DNA of 6,792 bases from Bacteroidota bacterium (GCA_030628785.1 DAOVQI010000175.1:1-6792), one strand, 5' to 3'. Counted from the first letter of the stretch, positions 1 through 5,324 are shown. Notes: generated by a model from the letters alone, not told the origin. Numbers and translations are program-made.

Positions 1-139
1 AATAGAACACGGATGACACGGATAACGCTGATTTTCACGGATTTTAAATATTTACATAATAAACTTCATTTCCTGTCATTCGTAAATATCTGTTTTTTCC
101 TGTGTATATCCGTGTTATCTGTGTCATCCGTGTTCTATT
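1..139. repeat. Long imperfect inverted repeat (possible terminator or dispersed intergenic repeat)
   Basis: Bases 1-26 are the reverse complement of 114-139 with a single G/T mismatch (20 against 120). The pairing resumes further in, where 48-55 pairs with 82-89, leaving a loop of about 26 bases. The arms are built from repeated ATCCGTGT-type words (ACGGAT in the left arm). The element starts at the window edge, so its left arm may extend further. It sits 24 bases beyond the stop codon of the minus-strand ATP-grasp gene, where a transcript end would be expected. There is no clear T-run on the minus strand, so intrinsic termination is uncertain. Similar ATCCGTGT-rich palindromes are, from memory, common between genes in Bacteroidota. 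Confidence 0.8.
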
Positions 140-162
140 GATTTCATACACAACTGTATTCC

Positions 163-1209
163 CTAAACTTCCCCTGTGGTTGAAAGTTTTTCGAACTGGT
201 TTAACCCCACAATCATATCATATGAATACCTTACAAACATTTTCCCCACATCGTATTTTGTGTAGGGTTTGACTTCCAATCCCAGAGCAAGTTTAACCAG
301 GGCTTCTGGTAAATTTTGTCCTGCACCCACCGCTAAATAAACCCATGCGGGAATACGGGGATTTATTTCGATAACATATAATTCATTTTTAGTGGTTTTG
401 ATCAGTTCCAACTCCATCCCGCCACGCCATTGCGTTTCCTTGATAATCTTATGTGTCAGATCAAGCATGTTTTGGTCGTCAAGTGTAATTCCACCCCAGG
501 CTTTACCCTTGTCTGTAATGTATTGTTTTCGCATGGGTACCGCCCCAATCGTATTTCCCATACCATCACCAAGAGCCACCACATTCACTTCTGTACCCTT
601 AATGAATTCCTGAATGATGACCGGCAATCCCCATTTTGCACTGATCTTGTTAAAATACATTTTAATTTGCTCTTCATTGTATGCAATATATGCATCATAG
701 AATTTCCCTTTTACCATTATGGGAAATTCAAAATCATCCCTGACCTTGAGAATATCCTGTTGATTCAGTATAGGTTTACTTAAGGGTACTTTTACATCAT
801 ATTTTTTACCGAAGTCAGGAAGGTTTGTCTTATGCCGTTCCTCAAACTGTTCCATTGTAGGTAGAAATGTCCGGATTCCCATATCTTCCAGTTTTGAGGC
901 AGATTTCATGAAAGTATAGAGTTCAGCATCAAAATTGGGTATCAGGACATCGATATTTTCGATCGAATTGATGTATTCCAACCGCTGGATCAAAGAGTCA
1001 GATCCTTCAGACGGATAAGGGACCATATAGACTTTATCAACAATATCTTGCATGTATATGCCCGGTTCAAGCGTCTCATAAGCCAGCCCGACAACCCTGA
1101 TATCAAACGACTCTGATTCACGGATCCCTCTGATTACAGGAACTCCAGGCCCGGGATTATCCGTATTGTTCAGTCCAGTTGCGGCAAGGGTGAGTTTAAT
1201 CTTTTTCAT
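163..1209 (-). CDS. ATP-grasp domain protein (carbamoyl-phosphate-synthase-like ligase), partner of a PqqD-like protein
   Basis: A 348-residue ATP-grasp enzyme. The family uses ATP to activate a carboxylate as an acyl phosphate and joins it to an amine or thiol; the substrate here is unknown. The N-terminal preATP-grasp (Rossmann-like) domain opens with ATGLNNTDNPGPGVPVIRGI (residues 10-29), a signature of short CPSase-large-subunit-like proteins. The ATP-binding lobe follows: VKGK (166-169) supplies the nucleotide-binding lysine, IIQEFIKGTE (198-207) matches the hinge strand, and ELELI plus IEINPR (266-270, 280-285) give the acidic and Asn metal ligands (E268, E281, N283). All the usual catalytic positions seem present. 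The start is supported by the conserved motif close behind it. The gene overlaps the upstream PqqD gene by 14 bp, so translation is probably coupled. No signal peptide, so cytoplasmic. The PqqD partner suggests a peptide or carrier-bound substrate; that is inference. Confidence 0.9.
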   Translation of the reverse strand: MKKIKLTLAATGLNNTDNPGPGVPVIRGIRESESFDIRVVGLAYETLEPGIYMQDIVDKVYMVPYPSEGSDSLIQRLEYINSIENIDVLIPNFDAELYTFMKSASKLEDMGIRTFLPTMEQFEERHKTNLPDFGKKYDVKVPLSKPILNQQDILKVRDDFEFPIMVKGKFYDAYIAYNEEQIKMYFNKISAKWGLPVIIQEFIKGTEVNVVALGDGMGNTIGAVPMRKQYITDKGKAWGGITLDDQNMLDLTHKIIKETQWRGGMELELIKTTKNELYVIEINPRIPAWVYLAVGAGQNLPEALVKLALGLEVKPYTKYDVGKMFVRYSYDMIVGLNQFEKLSTTGEV

Positions 1210-1444
1210 CTATGAGTTTAAATTGTTTCAGCATATTAATAAAATCGTAATAGTATTTTTCAAATGAATTATCATCTACTTCATACTTGTTCAGCATGAT
1301 GTTCCGTATTTCCGCAAAAGGTGTCTCCTGTTTTAATAATTCGATGATTTCAGCACCGATAGGGTTCAATGAAAAAGACTCTCCTGAAGTGGGATCAAAT
1401 ACAAACCCCGATTCGCTTATGGCTATATTTTTTTTAACCTTCAT
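1196..1444 (-). CDS. PqqD-like small protein (peptide-binding RRE-type fold)
   Basis: An 82-residue protein with the hallmarks of the PqqD family. The N-terminal beta strands contain GFVFDPTSGESFSLN (residues 13-27), followed by PIGAEIIELL (28-37), the usual strand-to-helix junction. Two more predicted helices (about 43-53 and 58-76) end in MLKQFKLIDEKD. In PqqD and related RiPP recognition elements this winged-helix fold holds the leader part of a precursor peptide and presents it to a modifying enzyme; stand-alone PqqD proteins also occur with ATP-grasp or kinase partners. The length is close to the usual 80-95 residues. It is the first gene of a two-gene minus-strand operon, and its 3' end overlaps the ATP-grasp start by 14 bp. 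No leader-peptide gene is visible upstream within the window. Family assignment is by eye from the motif pattern; the function in this operon is inferred. Confidence 0.85.
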   Translation of the reverse strand: MKVKKNIAISESGFVFDPTSGESFSLNPIGAEIIELLKQETPFAEIRNIMLNKYEVDDNSFEKYYYDFINMLKQFKLIDEKD

Positions 1445-1468
1445 TTTTAAATTGTTTTGGTTATAATT

Positions 1469-1509
1469 TGCAAATATTCAAAATTTAGTTAAAAATGTAA
1501 ATATTTGCA
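1469..1509. promoter_or_regulatory. 10-bp inverted repeat upstream of the PqqD gene (operator or leader hairpin candidate)
   Basis: TGCAAATATT (1469-1478) is the exact reverse complement of AATATTTGCA (1500-1509), with a 21-base AT-rich spacer. It lies 25-65 bases before the PqqD start codon. Arms about three helical turns apart centre to centre would suit a dimeric regulator, or the transcript could fold into a weak hairpin. No TAnnTTTG box was found on the minus strand here, so the promoter of this operon is not located. Confidence 0.4.
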
Positions 1510-1550
1510 TATGTCAATACAAATTGCTTACCAAACTGTACCCAAAGATG

Positions 1551-1570
1551 TGTAAAATTTTGTAAAATTT
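1551..1570. repeat. Perfect tandem duplication of a 10-bp word
   Basis: TGTAAAATTT occurs twice in direct succession, followed by more A/T runs. A 10-bp period keeps the A-tract on one face of the helix, so the site may be bent. It lies about 110 bases upstream of the PqqD start; a regulatory role is possible but not shown. Confidence 0.6.
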
Positions 1571-1602
1571 TTATAAAATAATGTATATTACTAATTTACT
1601 GC

Positions 1603-1680
1603 ATGTTAAGAATACGTATGAGTAAGGAAAGGGACTTTTATGAGCAACAGGACTTATTGACTGGCAGAATTATAGATTAA
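1603..1680 (+). other. Tiny ORF of 25 codons, perhaps a gene remnant
   Basis: An ATG-led frame encodes MLRIRMSKERDFYEQQDLLT plus GRIID and then TAA. The composition is protein-like (charged, few low-complexity runs). A second frame, shifted by one base, stays open from about 1677 to the TAA at 1791-1793 and reads LKAPNIITTFHLDQLRQFQR onward. Together they could be a frameshifted remnant of one gene of some 60 residues, followed by the hairpin at 1770-1784. I do not recognise a family, and such short frames can occur by chance. Confidence 0.2.
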
Positions 1681-1769
1681 AGGCACCTAACATAATTACT
1701 ACATTTCATCTTGATCAACTAAGGCAGTTTCAGCGATTAAATAAACTATTTTCACTTTCTTCAATAATG

Positions 1770-1788
1770 GAACCTCCGAGGTTCTTTT
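1770..1788 (+). terminator. Terminator-like hairpin with T-run, no obvious upstream gene
   Basis: GAACCTC (1770-1776) and GAGGTTC (1778-1784) are perfect inverted arms, giving a 6-bp stem and 3-base loop, followed at once by TTTT and an AT-rich tail on the plus strand. This is the shape of an intrinsic terminator reading rightward. No intact plus-strand gene precedes it; only the tiny ORF at 1603-1680 lies upstream. It may end a remnant gene or a small RNA. Confidence 0.45.
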
Positions 1789-1797
1789 ATTTATAAG

Positions 1798-1838
1798 AAT
1801 TACTCGTATCCCGACTTCAGTTCGGGCTACGAGTAATT
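1798..1838. repeat. Strong stem-loop repeat (17-bp arms, one mismatch)
   Basis: Bases 1798-1814 pair with 1822-1838; the only mismatch is T1809 against C1827. The loop is 7 bases. The core reads CCCGA...TCGGG inside ACTCGTA...TACGAGT. Neither flank has a good T-run, although the plus side continues into AT-rich bases. It resembles dispersed terminator-like palindromes of Bacteroidota genomes. It lies 277 bases from the stop of the minus-strand gene ending at 2115, too far to be its obvious terminator. Confidence 0.75.
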
Positions 1839-1861
1839 AATAACGGCAAGTTTCTTAGCCA

Positions 1862-2000
1862 AACAATCTTCCAGCATCTGCTACCTAGGGATGCCCACCC
1901 GACCGAAGTCATTCGGGCAGGCCTATGGCACAGACCTGGAAGAGTTGCTCCGAAATATCGACACTAGGGGTCGGATTCCGACCAGCAGGCAGGATTGTAG
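1862..2000. other. Palindrome-rich, higher-GC intergenic island without a convincing gene
   Basis: This stretch is clearly richer in G+C than its surroundings. It holds GGTCGGA-T-TCCGACC (1969-1983), a perfect hyphenated palindrome; a CCCGA...TCGGG pair (1898-1902 and 1913-1917); and outer ends that partly complement each other, where ACAATCTTCC-AGCA at the left matches the reverse complement of the right end, ACAATCCTGCCTGCT, with a few mismatches and a gap. The whole could fold as a branched stem-loop of about 140 bases. It may be a degenerate intergenic repeat or a structured RNA. The plus-strand frame starting at 1925 has no recognisable protein signature and runs into the antisense of the next gene. 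Confidence 0.4.
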
Positions 2001-2114
2001 AAATAAATAGAATACCGTTTCAACTGCCATTGCTCATCAGGGCGAAACCATTTACTCACTGCGTTCGTAAGAACACTTTGTTTAGTTCATGGACAGGAAC
2101 AGGGAAAATAGAAT

Positions 2115-3137
2115 CTATTTTAATATCCCGATCCCAATTCCTGCAGTGGGAAAGACTCCTGAAAAATCAATATTAAACCAATCTTTATACCTGGTAAAGC
2201 CTTTTTCATCGTTGTATTTACTTAACCTAATGTTGCCGCCAACAAACAGGTCAACTGTCAAAACTTTCATAACAGGTAATTTCATTCCCAGTATAACTCC
2301 TCCTGCAAATACATTTAAATGCTGGGTTATTTCTTTTTCAACCCACTCATCTTCTTCTTCTTCATATTCCATATAATTACCTGTTATCCACATTCTTCTG
2401 TACATAAGTTGAGGAGCTGCATACAAACCTGCCGGGGCTTTTTGTTTTGGGTTGTAATTTGCTAAAAGGTAATTTCTGACCTGAACACTTAAACCTCCTC
2501 CGGCCATTACTTCTCCTTCGTAAGTACTGTATGTATCTGTTTTTTCATTGAAAAAACTTAATGCCTGATTTGTAAAGTAAAGACTTGATATACCTTGCTC
2601 TGTTGCATAGGTTCCCATCCCTGAAACATTAATCGAAAACTTGTCGTTAATGATTCTTTCGTACGAAATATGAAATGTGCCTTCCATAAGCCGCATCGGG
2701 TCCAGCATTATCGCAGATTTATACTCAGGCATAAATTCCGGTTCCGGTTCATAAATAACTTGCTCATGGATTTCGTATGGCATCTCCGGATCATAAACAA
2801 CTTGCTCATGGATTTCAAATGGAATCTCAGTTTCCTGCAAAACCTTAACAATGGAATCGATCTCCTGAAGCTTTGAATTCATTACAACCGGCTCGAAATC
2901 CATGGATTTAATCTTAGAGTCTAATTCATGAAGCCTTATATCCAGTTCTTTCGGTTTCGATTCCCATAGTTTAATCTTTGAATCCAGTAGCTCTAATTTG
3001 GAATCGAGAAGTTCCAACTTTAAATCCAACATTCTTGCCTTTTGGTCAATACTTTCCTGACCAAAACATTCATTGGGTAAGAACATAATAAGAAATAATC
3101 CAATGAAAAAGATTGATTTAAATAATTTTGTTTTCAT
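2115..3137 (-). CDS. Secreted heptad-repeat protein with beta-rich C-terminal domain (probable outer-membrane or surface protein)
   Basis: 340 residues. The N-terminus (KTKLFK, then a hydrophobic core at about 8-20) is a signal peptide, with likely cleavage FG|QE at 26/27, typical of Bacteroidota. Residues 37-106 form ten exact heptads such as LDSKLEL, with hydrophobic residues in alternating 4-3 spacing (37, 41, 44, 48, 51, 55 and on), a canonical coiled coil; prolines at 62 and 83 replace core positions. Residues 105-118 and 119-132 are two copies of a PFEIHEQVVYDPE-type unit. From about 140 onward, alternating aromatic/polar strands and Gly-rich turns (MAGGGLSVQVRNYLL, FAGGVILGM, FVGGNIRLS, TAGIGIGILK) suggest a small outer-membrane beta-barrel; DYSF-like turn residues are not diagnostic. 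No family is recognised with certainty. It appears monocistronic, divergent from the peptidase gene, and no terminator follows closely. Confidence 0.85.
   Translation of the reverse strand: MKTKLFKSIFFIGLFLIMFLPNECFGQESIDQKARMLDLKLELLDSKLELLDSKIKLWESKPKELDIRLHELDSKIKSMDFEPVVMNSKLQEIDSIVKVLQETEIPFEIHEQVVYDPEMPYEIHEQVIYEPEPEFMPEYKSAIMLDPMRLMEGTFHISYERIINDKFSINVSGMGTYATEQGISSLYFTNQALSFFNEKTDTYSTYEGEVMAGGGLSVQVRNYLLANYNPKQKAPAGLYAAPQLMYRRMWITGNYMEYEEEEDEWVEKEITQHLNVFAGGVILGMKLPVMKVLTVDLFVGGNIRLSKYNDEKGFTRYKDWFNIDFSGVFPTAGIGIGILK
2742..2825 (-). repeat. Two 42-bp in-frame tandem repeats inside the surface-protein gene
   Basis: Codons 105-118 and 119-132 encode near-identical 14-residue units (IPFEIHEQVVYDPE and MPYEIHEQVIYEPE). 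At DNA level both copies share AACTTGCTCATGGATTTC on the plus strand, with only scattered differences. The match at the nucleotide level points to a fairly recent duplication. It joins the coiled coil to the C-terminal domain. Confidence 0.85.
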
Positions 3138-3187
3138 AATAATTATAATTTTAATTTAACATGGGTTTTATTGAATTTTATCCAATC

Positions 3188-3309
3188 AGTAATTTATAAT
3201 AAGAGTATATTTGTTAGAGAAAGGTTGCGTTAAACACCTTTTTTGAGGCGGACAGCTCCTCCTGGAAAGGACAGAATTTTTATGTTTAAAGTTTAAACTA
3301 TAAATTACT
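3188..3309. repeat. 11-bp inverted repeat spanning the divergent intergenic region
   Basis: AGTAATTTATA (3188-3198) is the exact reverse complement of TATAAATTACT (3299-3309), 100 bases apart. Between the arms lie a TAnnTTTG promoter box and a small hairpin. The arms are AT-rich, so chance is possible; they could be paired binding sites between the two divergent genes. Confidence 0.35.
3206..3213 (+). promoter_or_regulatory. Candidate Bacteroidota -7 box facing the metallopeptidase gene
   Basis: TATATTTG is a perfect match to TAnnTTTG, the -7 element of Bacteroidota housekeeping promoters. Transcription would start near 3219, giving a leader of about 160 bases before the ATG at 3380. No good TTTG element stands about 20 bases upstream, which lowers confidence. 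The leader would begin with AAAGGT (3220-3225) pairing ACCTTT (3236-3241) followed by further Ts, a weak terminator-like hairpin. Confidence 0.4.
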
Positions 3310-3318
3310 ACGCAAACT

Positions 3319-3343
3319 ATTATTGGTTAAGTTGAACAATAAT
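3319..3343 (+). other. Small leader hairpin before the metallopeptidase gene
   Basis: ATTATTG (3319-3325) pairs exactly with CAATAAT (3337-3343) around an 11-base loop, ending 37 bases before the start codon. The stem is AT-rich and weak. It would lie in the 5' leader; any role is unproven. Confidence 0.3.
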
Positions 3344-3379
3344 TTTTATCACTAAATAACTGGAAAAGCAATATATCTT

Positions 3380-4513
3380 ATGTCTGGAAGTAAAGTTTTT
3401 ATCTGGAAACAGGACCCTTCTGTACTATCGTTGGGATACCGGGTATCCTATATTCACACTGAAATAAGAAATGGCCCTAAAGATTCAAAAATCGAAATTC
3501 GCGGAATGCCGAAAGTAAAGGCTGATCAAAACAGGGACTTTTTATTTGATCCAATAAATAATCCTAAGGAATTTGATGCTATCCACACATTTTCGATTGT
3601 AAGGCACGTTCTTACTATGTACGAACGTGGCCTGCGAAGAATGGGAATCACGACGGCAATAAACTGGCAATGGGGAAATATACCCATAAAGGTATATCCA
3701 AGAGCAGGTGATAGTCCTAATGCATATTACAGCCGGCAGGAAAAGGCCCTGCGGTTTTTTTATTTCCACCCTGATTCAGACACAAATAATTCAATGATAT
3801 ATACCTGCCGTTCGTTTGATATTGTGGCTCATGAAACCGGGCATGCCATTCTTGATGCCCTGCGGCCCGGTTACTGGAGCAGTTGGCGTGCCCAAACGGG
3901 AGGGCTACATGAATCGTTTGGTGATCTGACAGCGATCTTCACCATGCTGGCCCAAATGGACCAGTGCGAAGCCATTATTGCAGAATCAAAAGCAAACCTG
4001 CACAACAAAACTTTTTTCCCTGTTATAGCAGAACAGTTTGGCGAGGCATTATACGGTCATTCATTGGGGCTTCGAAATGCCGACAATGATTTAAAAATAA
4101 GCGAAGTTACTAATGAGGTGCATAATATATCGCAAGTATTCACCGGAGCAATTTATGATATTTTATCCGATATGTTTGAAGACCATTTGGACATGAACTT
4201 GTATGATCCGGCTGAGACTTTGTTTCGGATCGGAAGGCATATTGCGTCCATCGTTATTACAGCAATCATAAATGGTCCGGAAAAAAATGCTACTTTCAAG
4301 GATATTGTAAAAAATATGATTGAGTTTGAACCCGACGAAAAGTGGAAAGATTTTATTACTAAACGGTTTACCGAAAGGGAAATATTAGGAGAACCCGTCG
4401 GCCTGGTTGAAGAACGTCCTAAAGAACTGGTTTGGGAAAAGTGTTGCCATACACTGACTCGTAAGGAACATAAGGACGAATTTAAGAATGCCGTTAAAGA
4501 AGCGTATAACTAA
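3380..4513 (+). CDS. Thermolysin-like (gluzincin) zinc metallopeptidase without export signal
   Basis: 377 residues. HETGH at 151-155 is the HExxH zinc motif (ligands H151, H155, catalytic E152); GGLHESFGD at 174-182 gives the third ligand E178 with the following ExxxD (D182), matching the NExxSD region of peptidase family M4. VHNISQVFTGAIYDIL (247-262) aligns with the thermolysin segment carrying the transition-state histidine, here H248. So the catalytic core looks intact. Unlike secreted M4 enzymes, it begins MSGSKVFIWKQDPS, with no signal peptide and no FTP/PepSY propeptide, and the frame is open only 8 codons upstream with no other ATG. This suggests a cytosolic enzyme, a non-classical exit route, or a separate M4-like subfamily with its own N-terminal domain (1-140). 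The C-terminal 110 residues are mostly helical, as in M4. The substrate is unknown. The transcription unit probably ends in the repeat at its stop codon. Confidence 0.88.
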   Translation: MSGSKVFIWKQDPSVLSLGYRVSYIHTEIRNGPKDSKIEIRGMPKVKADQNRDFLFDPINNPKEFDAIHTFSIVRHVLTMYERGLRRMGITTAINWQWGNIPIKVYPRAGDSPNAYYSRQEKALRFFYFHPDSDTNNSMIYTCRSFDIVAHETGHAILDALRPGYWSSWRAQTGGLHESFGDLTAIFTMLAQMDQCEAIIAESKANLHNKTFFPVIAEQFGEALYGHSLGLRNADNDLKISEVTNEVHNISQVFTGAIYDILSDMFEDHLDMNLYDPAETLFRIGRHIASIVITAIINGPEKNATFKDIVKNMIEFEPDEKWKDFITKRFTEREILGEPVGLVEERPKELVWEKCCHTLTRKEHKDEFKNAVKEAYN

Positions 4514-4632
4514 CCCCGACAGTAACTAACCCCGACAGGGTTGTAACCATTTCGTGAACGAAGTGAACGGAATGTCTCATGAGCAGGTTTGAGCGAAGGA
4601 CTGTGGGAGCGAATAAACCCTGTCGGGGTTTT
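4511..4632 (+). terminator. Long-armed inverted repeat at the peptidase stop codon, with duplicated left arm and T-run
   Basis: AACCCCGACAGGGTT (4528-4542) is the exact reverse complement of AACCCTGTCGGGGTT (4616-4630), a perfect 15-bp stem followed by TTAATT, enclosing a 73-base loop. Twelve bases of the left arm (TAACCCCGACAG) also occur at 4511-4522, beginning with the TAA stop of the peptidase gene, so two left arms compete for one right arm. The loop holds GAACGAAGTGAAC-type words. It probably ends rightward transcription, but the large loop and matching style suggest a dispersed repeat rather than a simple terminator. Confidence 0.7.
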
Positions 4633-4635
4633 AAT

Positions 4636-4643
4636 TATCTTTG
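4636..4643 (+). promoter_or_regulatory. TAnnTTTG promoter box immediately before the methyltransferase ATG
   Basis: TATCTTTG is a perfect Bacteroidota -7 element. Its last G is followed by only four bases before the ATG at 4648, so transcription would start at or next to the start codon and yield a leaderless mRNA. The -33 position falls inside the right arm of the adjacent repeat and shows no TTTG. This box is the main reason for choosing 4648 as the start. Confidence 0.6.
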
Positions 4644-4647
4644 TATT

Positions 4648-5091
4648 ATGAATTTCTTTAAAATAATTCACATTACCATTCGGCCTCTTTTTGCAATTTG
4701 TCTTTTCCTTTCACAGTTTATCAGTAACCGTACAACCTTTTTCACAAACAATTTGTTCATGATTTGCCTCGGATCAATTATTCTCGTAGCAGGGATTTTA
4801 TTAATTCAATCGGCATCAAAGCACATGAAAAATGCAAAAAACTCTAATAAAATAGCTGATACAGGACCCTTTGTTTTGATCAGGCATCCCATATATTCCA
4901 GTATTTATGTCATGTCAGCCGGGCTTGGGCTTCTTTTTTATTCCACATACTGGTTTATTGTTTTGCTAATTTTTGTTCCTTTTTGGTATATTGAATCAAG
5001 GGAAGAGGAAAGGCAGATTATTGAATATCATGGTGAAAAATACACGAATTACCAAATAAAAACAAAAATGTTTATTCCATGGATCTTTTAG
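4648..5091 (+). CDS. Small integral-membrane methyltransferase, isoprenylcysteine carboxyl methyltransferase / PEMT-like
   Basis: 147 residues, mostly membrane-embedded, with hydrophobic segments near 11-27, 37-55, 84-98 and 101-115. The family fingerprint is clear: TGPFVLIRHPIYSS (72-85) with the RHPxY core (R79, H80, P81, Y83), then ESREEERQII (116-125) and HGEKYTNY (128-135), which together form the S-adenosylmethionine pocket in ICMT and phospholipid N-methyltransferase relatives. Such bacterial proteins methylate a small lipid-like or thiol substrate, mostly unknown. Length is usual for the short bacterial form. The frame opens earlier, at an ATG at 4579, but those 23 codons are encoded by the repeat and the promoter box lies inside them, so ATG 4648 is preferred. 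It stands alone between two repeats, so no neighbour hints at the substrate. Confidence 0.88.
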   Translation: MNFFKIIHITIRPLFAICLFLSQFISNRTTFFTNNLFMICLGSIILVAGILLIQSASKHMKNAKNSNKIADTGPFVLIRHPIYSSIYVMSAGLGLLFYSTYWFIVLLIFVPFWYIESREEERQIIEYHGEKYTNYQIKTKMFIPWIF

Positions 5092-5129
5092 CTTCGTAAT
5101 TCAAATCTTATCTCGAACTCACGTTATTT

Positions 5130-5161
5130 AAAAACTATTCCGTTTTCAAGAGTTTTTTTTT
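5130..5161 (+). terminator. Weak terminator-like hairpin after the methyltransferase gene
   Basis: AAAAACT (5130-5136) pairs with AGTTTTT (5151-5157) around a 14-base loop, and the right arm runs into a run of at least eight Ts. It lies about 40 bases beyond the stop codon. The stem is nearly all A/T, so it is weak, but position and T-run fit. Confidence 0.45.
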
Positions 5162-5216
5162 ATATTCAGGTTAATTGTGATAGGTTATACGTTGATTATT
5201 AAACTAATAGCAATTC

Positions 5217-5313
5217 ACCCTGTGAAATGCTCGCTCTGTGGAATCCAACAAAAATTGTTGCGAAACACTTCTAAAGGGCGAGCAATTTTGCTTGCAAAAT
5301 TATTTCACAGGGT
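5217..5313. repeat. Structured inverted repeat with internal hairpins
   Basis: ACCCTGTGAAAT (5217-5228) exactly complements ATTTCACAGGGT (5302-5313). Just inside, TGCTCGC (5228-5234) complements GCGAGCA (5278-5284). Two further perfect hairpins sit within: CAACAA/TTGTTG (5246-5251, 5255-5260) and AATTTTG/CAAAATT (5285-5291 region and 5295-5301 region). The parts nest into one multibranched fold of about 97 bases. No protein frame explains it. It looks like a dispersed intergenic repeat; a structured RNA is possible. Confidence 0.7.
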
Positions 5314-5324
5314 AAACATTTAAC

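Noticed and set aside
392..783. Plus-strand open frames of 73 and 117 codons
   Set aside because: Both are antisense to the ATP-grasp gene, which has clear conserved motifs.
1445..1700. RiPP precursor gene upstream of the PqqD gene
   Set aside because: Minus-strand ATGs checked at 1510 and 1604 give only 10- and 2-residue peptides before a stop; no candidate precursor was found.
1925..2176. Plus-strand open frame of 83 codons
   Set aside because: It begins inside the palindromic island, ends within the antisense of the 2115-3137 gene, and its translation shows no coherent protein signature.
2089..2376. Plus-strand open frame of 95 codons
   Set aside because: It lies antisense to the well-supported surface-protein gene, and its serine-rich run mirrors the acidic EYEEEEDE stretch of that gene.
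4579..4647. Upstream ATG extending the methyltransferase by 23 residues
   Set aside because: These codons are made of the inverted repeat and promoter region; the membrane protein proper begins at 4648, just after the TATCTTTG box.
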